Of a stretch of DNA of 64,000 nucleotides, positions 34,390-48,100 are shown one piece after another; within the stretch, counting starts at the first letter, position 1, and every line of letters starts with the position of its first letter. Made by a program: the position numbers and the translations under genes. The notes below the pieces were generated by a model. The model was not told the origin of the DNA, made no database searches, and worked only from the letters and a program-made list of their open reading frames with translations. This stretch comes from Oscarella lobularis (Eukaryota > Porifera > Homoscleromorpha > Homosclerophorida > Oscarellidae), in assembly GCF_947507565.1 (NCBI RefSeq), contig NC_089190.1, positions 1,240,001 to 1,304,000 of the forward strand, read 5' to 3'.

Positions 34390-37300
34390 ATGGCAGAAGG
34401 GTACCCATAAACGTTTTGCTTTGAACAACCGTTTGCTTACGTGTGACTGCTTTCCAGCTCATTTCGAAGTCTTTTTAGCATTCTCACCGGCAGATCGGCC
34501 TTGCGAGAGCCAGTAAAAATGACAAGAACGCGTGTCGGTCTCGGAAACGAGGTGTTCGCCTGTCTCTAGGCTCAAATCGCCGACGAATTGACTCGAAACG
34601 CGGAGAAATTTAGCAAGGGCAATGCGGCATACGCAAAACCAAGGTAAAAGAGAACGAAAAACGGCGCTCGAACTAACGGCCTAAAAAGCGAATCGTCGGA
34701 GAAAAATTTAAAGTCGACGAAATCGATCAGGCCACCAACGCTAAAATTCGTGTCAAAACTAAGTCGTTTTTTGGTAATTTGAAATAACACTGGTACAGTA
34801 GTATTTGTGATAATTTTATTAAAATCTAGGGGCTCGATCAAATGCAGACTCTAGATCTCGTTCGAAATTTTCTCATGGACGAGTATAGGGGATCCAGTAG
34901 TCAACTCCAAGTGAGAGACGTCGACGGACAATTCCTCCGAGCGTTTCGACTATATCCTTCTCTAATAAGACGATTTTCAAGAACGAGCGAGATTCCCATG
35001 CTCTGATGATGAGCGTGCTGAGATACTATTTCGACGAAAGACTTACCGTCTATCGGTGTCTGAAGCATCTGTTTGAATACTGGCAGGACAGCAGGCATCC
35101 TTGTCGGGTAAGACCAGCGTCTGAGATTCGATCGAATCTGGGAAGGGGCTCCCTGCATTATTAGGAAACGTATACGGAGTTCGTTGACAAGCATTTGATA
35201 GCTGGAAGAAAACTGATTGGTGCTGTGAGTTGTATGACGTTGTTGTGTGGAACGGCTTTTAACTGAATTGATTTTACAGTTGATACAGCACTACAAAGAA
35301 TTGTGCGATACGAATGCACCGACGTCTGAAACGAATGGCGAACTGATGGCAAGAACGCGGCTTTTTTGTACCTCTTTCTCAGAAACCGAGAGTCTTTTGT
35401 ATGCAGACTCCTAGGGTGTCAGCTCGGTGGGCTGTTCAGTATATCAGAGAACAGGTAAGGAAGTCTTTACTGCACCCTAGGCATTTGTAGCGATGCTTTG
35501 TTCAGATTGAACTTCTCGACGTTGTCGTTCTTCACTATCGAGACTTTCAGATGGATGCCACTCAGTTGGTCGAAATTGCCCAACTGTTTCAGGTGATCTC
35601 TCGAATTTTGTCTCTTGGACTTGGACTTAATTAATAGAAAAAATGTCTCTTTTAGGTTCACGGTTTTGGGACGAGACAAGTGAACAAACACCTGCTCGAT
35701 GCCAATGCCGATAATTTGATTTATCAAATCGGGTGCGTCCTTTTTGATTGAAAGGATTTATACACTTGTACGTATTATGATCGTCGTTGCAGGTTTCTTC
35801 AGACCGTCATATTGATTGAGGGCATTGACTTGGACTGGATGCTCAATAACGCACAACCAGAAACGTAAGAACCTCCCCCCATTGAGCGGTGCATAAATCT
35901 TCCGTGGTTAACTTCGTCGATTTCCCAGTGCTGCTGGTCATCACCTCGTGCAGGCAGTAGCGCAGAAGACCGTGAGTCGCCACCGCCGCTCGAACAGAAG
36001 AAACGTTTCCAAAATCGTTTCCTTTTATATTAGGCTTTCGATGAGATGCTCGCAAATTGGAACGACTCGCCTTTTCACTCTCCCGTCTTTCTTGCTTGGG
36101 CGACGTTCTGTTCTCTCGCCGACGATGCAGAGGTAAGACAACGGATTTCTAATAAGGACTCGAAAGTTATTGGAGCGTGCAGACGGCAGTGAAAATCGGC
36201 TCTCGAGCCCTACAGACGAACGTATTCAAAGTTCTTTGCACCATCGTCAAGGCTGATTGTTTTTCGAATAATTCGGTAAAAAAAACGAGTTGTCTGCTGG
36301 CTGCAAAGTGTGACTTAGTATGGAAATCCTCCCAGGTCGTCGACGTTGCGGTGAAGACGACCGTGCACGTCCTATTGGCCGCCGTTCTAATGGTTTTCGA
36401 CGAGAGCGCTTTGGGGAATTCTCTCGGTGACGTCGTCGCGGTTCTTTGCGAGACGATGGCAGTGAGACGTTCTTCTAATGAATTTTGGACGCAGGTAAAT
36501 AAATAAATAAATAAATAATGGGCGATAGTGCTGATGAAAATTTTGTCTTTGTGTAGAGGGGCTTTGGGTCGTTGCTCACTTCAGTTCAATCGCGGTATGA
36601 AAAGCATGCATTTCTGTTTTTGGTGTTAAACTAAATCTTTCGTGCTTTTCGAACGGGCAGATTTCCGTACTCCTATTTTCTCGTCGATTTGCTTACTGCC
36701 CTGTCTGGTCACGCCGACGCTCCTGCAATGGTATTCGTCTTTTTTAGCCTATTAGAGTTTCCCCGTCTAGCTTTAGCCTATAAGGTTCTGGAATATCTCA
36801 AAAATGTGAACTATTTCACCGAACCTTTCAGCGACGCTTTGACCGATTTCGAAGAGTCGGAGAAGGAAGCCGAAGTGCGATTGTGCACAGAACGAGAAGC
36901 CTATAAAACGGGTGAGCTCTCGCAGAAGACGATGTACATACATATGCATACGTTGACATTTTGCTTACAGTAAGCGACTCGCCTCCAAGTCTCGTTATTC
37001 CAGCTGGGACTCTAGGTCGACTCTTTTCTGACCGGAGTAACGATTATCGGCGATTTCGTCACGAATGCGCGTGATTCGGATTTTTTATTGCAGGAAATCG
37101 TCTCGTCAGATGGGACTTCCGCTATTCCGCTTGGCACTTCTTCATTCTGGAATTCGATTTTCTTCTCCACTCTGTCAATCTTGGAACAGGTACGCTGCAC
37201 CATCGTTTCTAATGTATTTTTTTCCAGTCCTTTTTTATTAAGACATCGATTCTCTTCCTCTCGTGATTCGAGTGACGTCCGTCGTTCGTTTAGTGAAGCA

Positions 37301-40300
37301 AATGCTCGTTCTCGATCCCGCTCTGTCTACCTCGCTATATCCCCTGCTAGAGAGAACGTTTCAAGTCATTCAAAAGTTCGCTTACTTTTCGTCGTTTTTT
37401 TTCATCAAAGAAAAATTATCTTTCTAGATTTGGGTCTTCGCCCAATCCGCCTCAAGACCTAATCAAATCGTGCATCGACTGCGTAACGGTCATTTGTCAA
37501 AACAATGCCGAACTAGTAAATCGTTTCCTTCATATCTCTCTCCTCTCATACTTGTTTTTCACCACTAGGCCTGGACCGGTCTGCAGCAAACTGGATTCCT
37601 GCCGCACACGTTGGGGACAACCAAAGGAACCGGGTAGAGTTTCTCCAATCAGAGACAGAAAATATTCGCTCAATGAGATCTATCCTAGTTTCAACATTTC
37701 GCCGGGAAATTTTGGCCACGTGCTGAGAGTCAAAGAACGACCGACAGGATCCTTTCGAGTTACCGTAGCAACGCTGGAGATGATCGGAGCGATGATTCGC
37801 CACGCCGACGAGCTCGGCGGCGACTTGGCGGCTTCGATCGTCTTCGTCGTTCACGAAATATTCGCCACGTTTCACAAGTGGAGATACGTCGACGGCACAG
37901 AGCGAAAAAGAATCGGTAGATATATATACTTTTCATCATTGACGTATTTTTATTGATTTTTTCTTTAGGCGAGGGAGCTCTCAAGATATTCGAATGTTCT
38001 TTGAATTGCGATCAGTTGCGCGCTCTCGTGACGCAGGCGCTGCTCTACAGCGAAGCCGGTCAGGCGTTATTGAACATGTTGTCGATTGGCGTCGATGCCG
38101 TCGACGGGTTCGCCGCGGTGAGCTTTTTGAAAGGAGCTCTTCAGGTTGTCATACAACTTCTCAACTCGACGGGAGAGGTAGAATATCGAATAGATAACTC
38201 GCGGCTTCAATTATTGCTATTAAGGATTTATCCGTCATCGAAGAAGCGTTGGCTAATCAGATGGTCGAGAGGCCGACGACTGCTGGACTTCCTCAAGTGA
38301 TTGGGGGTCAGTGGGGGGATAATGATATGTGACGCACGTGTGTGTGGGTTCCAAGTCCTAGTTCTAGATAAAGTTCACATTGTTTCTATCATTGCTTCCT
38401 ACATTCATCATCGTCACGATCCCGAGTTGCCCGTGTTGAGCACGCGCCTTCTCGGCAGACTTTGCAAAGTAATCAATAATTAATTAATTAATTAATTATG
38501 TGCCAGTTTTCACCGGTTAGTTTTTTAGGCTTCTCCCATGTCGCTTTACGGCTGCCTGGGACCCAACAACACGGCCGACTCTATTCGAGATGCCTACGCG
38601 TTGAGACTCGCCGCTCGCACAGAGGTACAGATGTAGCTGTTTGACTCGAACGATTTTTAGACACAATTTATAGGATATCAAGTTGAAGGTGGCGATTTTA
38701 AAAATGCTGGCAGTGTCCGTGGAAACGCAGCCCGGTCTCACGGAGCTTTTATTGGATTTGAAGTCGAAAGACAAAAACGGGCGACAGGAAGTAAATAGTA
38801 TTTATATCCTACTCTATATAATCAATTGGATCGTGTTTAGTTTGAAATCGGACGCAACAGTTGCCTTGCACCGACTTTAGCTATACTCAGTAGCCGAAAC
38901 AGAGGGGTACTCTAAAAGTATTTACCGCACTACGGTAATTCTTAGGAACCTTTGTAGCTTGTTCCTCTTGAGCTCTTATCCGCTGCTCTAAAATTTTTGG
39001 CATCGCTGTGGAAGAATCGCAAAGACGCTGCGCTGAGTACCATTAGAAACAAGTCAGGGAGAAAAAAAGAGTGGTTCCTAATCGCTTGTCATATTTCGTA
39101 CTTTCTCCTCCTAGAGACGGCATTTGGGCTGACATAATGGGTCCTCTAATGACAGGTCTTCCAGTCGAGACGTCGACGGTTGGACAACAGTGCATTTCCG
39201 TCGACGTAAATGTCACATGATATTTGTTGGGTAGATTACCGATAGCCACTGCCAAGTGGCGGCTCACGCTATGCGCGTTGTCGCCTTGGAATGTTTCTAC
39301 GTGGCCAAGTTCGTTGACCTGCGTATATAAAAAGGGGAGCGTTTTTCCATATAGCTTTCTTAGAGGGGAGATGGACGAGGCTTTGAAAAAGCTTCTCCGA
39401 GACTTTGGCTCCGAAGGAAAATTGGAAATGTGGATTAGCGTGGGTTTGATGAGCACTTTTGAATGCGAGATGGTCTACGTCTGTTGATATCGTATAGGCT
39501 CAAACGAAAAAGACAGCCGATGCAGGAATTTCTGATCGAATCAAACTGAAATTGCTGAAAGTGACGAGAACGTTACTGCTCGTCGCATCCAACGTTGACG
39601 TAACGGAATACCTTTTCACCGTGGATCTAGGTGCCTGATATATTTTTTTTCAGCTCGACGTATTTCGTCTGTCAAATGAGGCCAATAGAAAATCCATTCT
39701 GAGCAGTCTCCTAGAAGCCGTTGACTACCACGTCGGTGTCTTCCTTTTTTTTAATTGTTAATTGATTCTATTGGCGTTTAGGTGAATTCTTCGCTATCAA
39801 GATACACACTGGCAGCTGCGCCCGAGCTTTCGACACTCTACACTGTGCTCTTCGGCTGCTGGCCAGAGTAAGAGTTTTCTTTGACGTTAACGTTTTTATG
39901 CACTTGGTCCTCCCCGCCCCCATCTTAGCATATTTCACTGGGCACCGGCGCCCGGTGCCAAGTGAAATATGCTAAGATCCAAACTAATATAGAACTACGT
40001 TCGTGAACTTCGAACGCGCAGTTCGTAGAAAATCGGTACTTTTATTGGAAGTTTCGAGATTTCTCGAAGCTAGTCGTTCCAACATCGATCTCCGTAGTAT
40101 TCGAGGGACTAAGCGTGCCTAGAAAAGCCATTAGAGCGGCCGATCTCGTACTAGCAGCGAACTACATTTTGTCCGTGGGAGACAAAGAATGGCGATATTT
40201 TTGTCCTTTTTCGCGTGATTCAGTCGTTTCTTCCACTAGTTGAAGTTAAAATGCAATTCTAAAGCGTTTTGATCGCGTCGATTCGACGGATCGTTCGCTT

Positions 40301-43300
40301 TTGGTGAGAAAATCGCAATGCGATTGGAAAATCTCGCTATTTTGGTGCTTTCGACTCGATTCGACCGTTTCTCTTTCTATTCTAGTAGATTGTTGGGTTA
40401 TAGAACTTTTTTGATTATGGGATCGACCAATCTTTAGTTTTGGCCGAGAAAATCGCAAAAAAACTAACCGCCATCCTCCCCGCCGCCGCCCCCGCCCACC
40501 ACACCCATCTTAGCATATTTCACTGGGCACCGGCGCGCTGCGCCGGCGCCAAGTGAAATATGCTAAGATCCTAACTAATATAGAACTACGTTCGTGAAGT
40601 TCGAACGGGTAGTTCGAAATCGATGCTTTTGCTCGACATTTTCGAGATTTCTCGAAGCTCGTCGCTCCAGCATCGATCTCCGTAGAATTCGAGGGGCTAG
40701 CGTGTCTAGAAAAGCCATTAGAGCGGCGATCTCGTACTAGCGCAGGGTTCTGCCCACATGGGTCGGCATGGGTCTGCCCGACCCTCACTCCCCTATCGCC
40801 GACCCATACTACTAAAACGTTATGAAAGCCCGTAACTTGCAATAATTACAGCTGGATAAATCGTCCAAAACAAAGTTTAGAGAAGAACAGGAGCGAGACT
40901 TTCGTAGTTGTAGTTGAATACCTTGACTAGATACCGCATTTGTAGTGTTAACAGTCTCAACTCAATGTCTCCCGTTCGTTGCGCGCGAGCGGCGCTTGCG
41001 GTTCAGGCGCAAGGAACGCCATTCGCGCATAAAAAGTACTTGTGAGAAGAACGACATTTTTGTGCGTGGGAGAGCAAGAATGGCGATATATTTTGGTCTT
41101 TTTCACGCGATTCAGTCGTTTCTTCTGCTATTTCAAACTAAAATGCAATTCTAAAGCGTTTCGATCGCGTTGATTCGACGGATCGTTCGTTTTAGGCGAG
41201 AAAACCGCGATGCGATAGGAAAACCGCGCTATTCTGATGCTTTCGACTCGATTTGGCCGTTTCTCTTTCTAGTCTAGTAGATTGTTGGGTTATAGAACTT
41301 TTTTGATTCATGGGATCGACCAATCTTTAGTTTTGGCCGAGAAAATCGCAAAAAAACTAACCGCCATCCTCCCCGCCGCCGCCCCCGCCCACCACACCCA
41401 TCTTAGCATATTTCACTGGGCACCGGCGCGCTGCGCCGGCGCCAAGTGAAATATGCTAAGATCCTAACTAATATAGAACTACGTTCGTGAACTTCGAACG
41501 GGTAGTTTGTAGAAAAATCGAAATCGATGCTTATGCTCGAAATTTTCGAGATTTTTTCGAAGCTCGTCGCTCCAGCATCGATCTCCGTAGAATTCGAGGG
41601 GCTAAGCGTGTCTAGAAAAGCCATTAGAGCGGCGATCTCGTACTAGCGGTGAACTAGATGTTAGAAGAACGACATTATGTGCGTGGGAGACCAAGAATGG
41701 CGATATTTTGGTCCTTTTTCACGCGATTCAGTCGTTTCTTCCACTAGTTGAAGTGAAATTGCAATTCTAAAGCGTTTCTATCGCGTCGATTTGACGGATC
41801 GTTCGTTTTACGCGAGAAAACCGCAATGCGATCGGAAAATCGCGCTATTTTTGTGCTTTCGACTCGATTCGACCGTTTCTCTTTCTGTTCTAGTAGATTG
41901 TTGGGTTATAGAACTTTTTTGATTCATGGGATCGACCAATCTTTAGTTTTGGCCGAGAAAATCGCAAAAAAAACTAACCGCCATCCTCCCCGCCGCCGCC
42001 CCCACCCACCACACCCATCTTAGCATATTTCACTGGGCACCGGCGCGCTGCGCGCCGGCGCCAAGTGAAATATGCTAAGATCCTAACTAATATAGAACTA
42101 CGTTCGTGAACTTCGAACGGGTAGTTCGTAGAAAATCGAAATCGATGCTTTTGCTCGAAATTTTCGAGATTTTTCGAAGCTCGTCGCTCCAGCATCGATC
42201 TCCGTAGAATTCGAGGGGCTAAGCGTGTCTAGAAAAGCCATGAGAGCGGCGATCTCGTACTAGCGGTGAACTAGGTGTGAGAAGAACGACATTTTGTGCG
42301 TGGGAGACTAAGAATCGCGATATTTTGGTTCTTTTTCGCGCAATTTAGTCGTTTCTTCTACTATTTAAAACGAAAATGCAATTCTAAAGCGTTTCGATCG
42401 CGTCGATTCGACGGATCGTTCGTTTTGGGCGAGAAAACCGCGATGCGATCGGAAAATCGCGCTATTTTTGTGCTTTCGACTCGATTCGACCGTTTCTCTT
42501 TCTATTCTAGTAGATATTTGGGTTATAGAACTTTTTTGATTCATGGGTCCCATGAATCAAAAAAGTTCTATAACCCAACAATCTAGGGATCGACCAATCT
42601 TTAGTTTTGGCCGAGAAAATCGCGAAAAAAACTAACCGCCATCCTCCCCGCCACCGCCACCGCCCACCACACCCATCTTAGCATATTTCACTTTGGTTTA
42701 GTGCTGTGCAGCCGCGTCTGTCTCTCCTGGAGAAAATCACTTCCATTCTCCGGGAAGCGAAGTCGAAGAGCACGGAGCTCTCAACCGCAATCGAAACGCC
42801 TCTGTATTCTTCCACAATCGTCATTCTTCAACGAAGTAAATCGCAATCGGGTACAAAATTGGTGTCAATGTATAGAATTCATGCGATAATCTTTGCAAAG
42901 GACCCAACGAAATTCACGACCTCGATCACGTCGTTGAAATAATACGTTTGGCGTCGCTGTCTCTTCAGCAGCCGACTCTCGCCGGAGATTCATCTTCCAA
43001 AAAGGTTTACATACTCCCATTTCACTTACGTGACGGTACGTTTCTCTTTTCCAGTCTACCATAGTACAACTTCTTGTCATGTGCGAAGCAGTTCAAGTCA
43101 TGCCCGATCCATCCCGATGGCTTTTCACCTTGGAATCCAACGCCACTTTCTTGCATCTCGTTCAAGCCTTGGACTTCAACCTAAAAGTCTAGCCTATATA
43201 GTATACTCCTTCGCAGCTTCTCATTAGCTCTGTCTTCTAGACCGGCAAAGACGTTGCGTTAGTAGACGCAGTGATGCACTTCTTCGTAGTCCTCGCTCTC

Positions 43301-45126
43301 CGTCTCGAGGTAGGTAATGAAATGTGTGGTAATATGCCATACGATACGCGTTATATGTTAGCCTGCTCGCCAACTTGCACTCCTTGGCGTTCATCGTTCA
43401 TTGTGCCTCTATCTGAACTGGCAAGACGAGCCCGATGCAGCAGTCGCTAATGGCTCGCTCGAGGTTTTTTAATTTTATTGAGTATTTATTAGATGTTAGT
43501 TTCTTTTGACTGTTTTTTTAGACGTCTGCTTTAGATAGTGGCGTTCAGAAGCCCACGTGGACGCGAATCTGGTGTTTGTCTGTCGCATTTATATCGTCTC
43601 TTCTGAAAACTCTTCGTCACGAGTTTGTGGACGAGGCATTGGATTTCGTCGGTGCGCATCACGAAAAATTGGCCAAGGTTGGGGGAAGCAGGTTGCGATT
43701 TTCTAGAGAAAAAGGTCATCTATTCTTTTTAGTCTCTCGATGCTGTGCGTGGAAATCTAAGTCGTGCTTGCCTGGAAGAGGCAGATCACATCGCAGCCCT
43801 ATTGGCTAATCTATCTCTCTTTCGTCGTCAATGGCAATTTAGTATACCTCGCGTCTTCACCGATCTCAACGTACGTGAATCATGATGTACCAATTCTGAC
43901 TACTTAATCAAATAATTGATTATTAGGAACGTATGGGCTTTCTCTGCCAGGCTTGCTGCGCCTTACTCAGCAGACCACAGTTTCTTTCTCATCTCGTAGA
44001 GGTATAGAACGTTCTACGCGGGACCTCTCTCGTACGCGTCCTTTCTTTCTCAGGTTGCCTCGGAACGACTCGCCGTGCCGTCGAAGTCGAGCCACGAAAG
44101 CGAGAGTCTACCGCGCACGAGAGAAGGCGCCGTGGCGAAACACGTGCGTTTTAGCGGCGACGTTCAAACGCAGTCGTCGTCGTCGTCTGGTCGAAAGAGG
44201 GTTCCGTCGACGTCGTCGTCTATTGAATTGTCGTCGTCTAGCCCACTCTTCCTCAAGATACAGAGAAAGTGAGTTTTCTTCGCAGCTATTGAATTCGTCG
44301 AGAGAGTTGTTTTTCCCTTTACTTTTAGACTTTTAAGCATTATGACTCACTGTCTGACGTTCGTGCGAAATTTGGAGCCGAATCTGTACAAATTGATGAA
44401 TGACACGGTAACAAAAATGAACCTAAGAGCATCTACATCTACGTAATAATGCGTATCGATGCATAGGCGTTTGATTTGGCTGACTATCCGCCTCTGTTGC
44501 TTCTTCGTTTCGATAGCCCAGCAATGGAGACAGTGACACCGCCTTCGTTCGGAACGTTAATCGCAGCTATAAACGCATGCCTCGGAATACTGCCAAAGGT
44601 ATACGATGTAATGAATCAGACAGCGTATGACCTCGAATTCTCTGAGCAGCCTTCGAGGATAGCAACTCCTACTCGGTCTCCTATTAGGACTGCTAGCCCA
44701 GCAGAGGAGGACAGGTATACAGGTCGTTGGCGCGGGTTTCATTAGCTCTTGCACGCTCTTTGGCTAGGTTTCTTGTTATGCTGGTCATTGAACATTCGCT
44801 GTGGATTCTCCTAACCGAAGCCGTCATGTGTCTGCGAAGTTCAGGAGTCGAATTTCGCGTGAAGCAACTTTTGAAACGTGAATTGGGCAGCGACTTGGTA
44901 ATACCACGAAGTACGATTTTCTGATGATTATTTAGCCATATTTGTCTAGGGCAATATTCTCAGCTACATGTTGAAGTTTTTTTCACGAAGAAGTGGACCG
45001 AGCACTCCGAGCAAGAAGTCGCCAGCTCAAGATAGAATCTTGACCAGCAGCGCGTTTTCCGACGAAGATTCCGAGCAGAGACTATTTCAGTTGACGGACT
45101 TGTTTATGAAACAAGTACTTAGATAG
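34390..45126 (+). CDS. NUP188: Nucleoporin NUP188 (nuclear pore inner ring)
   Basis: NUP188 is a large alpha-solenoid scaffold of the nuclear pore inner ring. A proposed first mini-exon starts at ATG 34390 (MAEG), splicing to an exon at 34480-34512 (ILTGRSALREP) and then AQIADELTRNAEKF, which parallels the human ILLGRSALRELSQIEAEL start. Further identities are LGLDQMQTLDLVRNFLMDEY, HGFGTRQVNKHLLDANAD, TFHKWRYVDGTERKRIG, SVETQPGLTELLLDLKSKD, DEALDFVGAHHEKLAK, LACLEEADH-type sequence at 43775 and GFLCQACCALLS at 43935. More than thirty exons are used. The end is QLTDLFMKQVLR, stop 45124-45126. One intron (about 39872-42692) is 2.8 kb and filled with the repeat family also seen in ATAD3; most others are near 50-70 bp. 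The 5' mini-exon is the least certain part. Confidence 0.93.
39906..42690. repeat. Second array of the ~600-bp hairpin repeat, in a NUP188 intron
   Basis: Units of the same family as in ATAD3 occupy about 39906-40741 and 41042-42690. Full palindromes lie at 39922-39978, 40507-40569, 41400-41462 and 42017-42081, and a half palindrome sits at about 42675 where the array stops next to the splice acceptor. Between 40742 and 41041 an unrelated 300-bp segment interrupts the array. Unit order and orientation are the same as in ATAD3 relative to the host gene. Confidence 0.9.
42518..42578. repeat. 61-bp perfect palindrome in the last repeat unit
   Basis: The segment TTGGGTTATAGAACTTTTTT plus GATTCATGGG is followed, after a single T at 42548, by its exact reverse complement (30-bp arms). 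Other units carry only the left arm, so this copy gained an inverted duplication. Confidence 0.9.
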
Positions 45127-46192
<1,066 letters not shown>

Positions 46193-47354
46193 GAAAAGGA
46201 GGCTTCCTCTTATTTTTCTCGGATCTTCGATGGAAAAACTTTGGGTTCATTGACTCCCCCGAATACTGTAGCATTTTTCATGCATCTATGTGATATTTTC
46301 TAAAATAGGCGCGCTGAAATGTCTCATTTTTTCGTACGGTAGGGATAATGGGTGTTCTGTGTGTGTATAAATCATTTACTCTCGTTTACCGAAGTTTAGC
46401 GTGCACCGCTAATTTGAATACGGGAAGCTCTTCCACGTGGCGTTTGCGCAATTTTTTCGGCGACCATCGACGCTTTCTGAAGCCGATTGTACTCGCTCTA
46501 CATGGCCCTTCGCGCCGGTAAGTGTCCGCCGCTCCTTCAAAAGCGGTTTTTCTACTCCCTTCGATTGCATTTCTCTTGAACGGACGAAGGACTCGATTCG
46601 TAGGGCATATCGCAACCGATTTGGACTCCTCGCGTCTTTGCTTCGCTTTCTTTGTGATTTCTTACCCACAATAACGCGCATTGACCGACTAAACTAGCTC
46701 TCGTCGCGTAGCGGGGTCCCCCGTTTCCTCAATTTTAATCGCACGTGGAGTCGTGCACGCGACCCCCTTTGGTATCGTTCGGCTTTGCCTGGACCGGATC
46801 TTTAAAGGTTCTTCATACCCTGTAGTGTTGTGGTGATTCGCACTCCGTTGCGGAACGCGATACATCGTAAATGACACCATTTCTATAGGCATCCGTTGCT
46901 CTTGTAGCTCGTGCACGGCTGGACGTCAGCAGCGACTATTCATGACTGGGAGACTTACCACTGAGAGAGATCTGGAGAGATCTGGATGCTAGTGGTCATT
47001 GGAGTGGGAAGGTGGAGTATCGCTGCTGATGCCATCATGATAGGCTTCGTTGAATGCCACAGTGCTTAGATGCTCTGCTCGATGATTGGACTGAAAGCCG
47101 ACCTCTGTTTGGTTTTCGTGAGTGTCCACCAAACGGCAGCTGTTTTAACGTCATGAACTACTGCATTGATGGAGAGCGTGTGGTAATTAACCTGTGTCTG
47201 ATCGGTTAGCATGAAGACGAAGATTGAATGAAGATGATGAAGACGAAGATGACTTATTTAGACTTATTTAGTTCAGTCTTGCGTAACTAGTTGTAGGCGC
47301 ACAACACAATTACGCGATGGGCTCTTGCTGCAGCATGCAGCGGGAGTCTCGCGT

Positions 47355-47418
47355 GGCTTAGTCTCTCGATCGCGCGCTATCTACGTAAAGGCTGGATAGC
47401 GCGCCTCGAGACTGAGCC
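47355..47418. ncRNA. Pre-miRNA-like hairpin
   Basis: GGCTTAGTCTCTCGATCGCG and the following CGCTATC pair with GATAGCGCGCCTCGAGACT plus GAGCC, giving a stem of about 24 pairs with small bulges and a loop of about 13 nt. The size and shape suit a microRNA precursor, but a transposon fragment would look the same. The palindrome means either strand could be the transcribed one. Confidence 0.3.
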
Positions 47419-47587
47419 CTTTCCGCGGCGTCACTTACGCTCTAGCACGCTAGAGTTGCAAGTTTCTAGATAGGGCCATCAGGAGTAATTGTAGGGGAGG
47501 CTATGTGCAAATTTTTATTTAATAAAGTCCCGGATATACAAAAATTGAACAAAAGAGTCTAGCCTTCTTCGTTGATGCGGGGAGAGA

Positions 47588-48100
47588 GGAGCAATGCTCC
47601 CCCTCCCCAAGTTGCTCGCCTCCTCCAGATAGAGGAGGCGAGCCCTTGCCCACCTTCCCCCAATAGGGAGAAGGTGGATCCGGCGCTCCTTGTCCATCGG
47701 CGTCTTCTTAGGCGCTCCTTGTCCTCTTCTCATCTCACTCCGATTGAGCGGAGTGAGAGGGACCTAACTTCCCCCCAGGTCCAAGGGGTGTGACATACTC
47801 CCATGTCATCCAGAGCCGACTTTCACCCAAGCCGCAAGGGGGAGAGCGCATTAGATGAGTTAACCTCCAGCTCCCAAGGAGGTGGGATCACCCATTCATC
47901 CCGCAGGTTGAGGCCTTCAGTATACCCCTTTAAGGCCCAAAGGGGGTACCCTCGCCACCGGGGCACGGGGGGAGTCATTAACCCAAGACCCGGGAGGACC
48001 GCGATTTTGCCCACAGCGTCTTGCCCAAGTGGGGGATGGTAGTTATCACTCATACCACCAAGAGTAGGGCCGCTCTATCGCCCCGGCAGAGGTGCGGCCT
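47588..48100. repeat. Chain of consecutive short perfect hairpins
   Basis: Back-to-back inverted repeats occur at 47614-47643 (12-bp stem, 6-nt loop), 47650-47677 (12-bp stem with one mismatch), 47733-47758 (10-bp stem, 6-nt loop), 47760-47782, 47791-47808 (6-bp stem, 6-nt loop), 47863-47883, 47923-47949 and 48067-48100. A direct repeat GGCGCTCCTTGTCC at about 47682 and 47711 lies between them. The segment is GC-rich and homopurine/homopyrimidine-patchy, unlike the flanks. Confidence 0.7.

Noticed and set aside
34286-34516. Plus-strand 76-codon frame before NUP188
   Set aside because: The part overlapping 34480-34512 is better read in another frame as a NUP188 exon (ILTGRSALREP), leaving no support for this one.
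46689-46916. Minus-strand 75-codon frame
   Set aside because: It lacks an ATG at its start and shows no known motif.
47823-48053. Minus-strand proline/glycine-rich frame inside the hairpin chain
   Set aside because: The hairpins explain the composition, and no family similarity or splicing support is visible.
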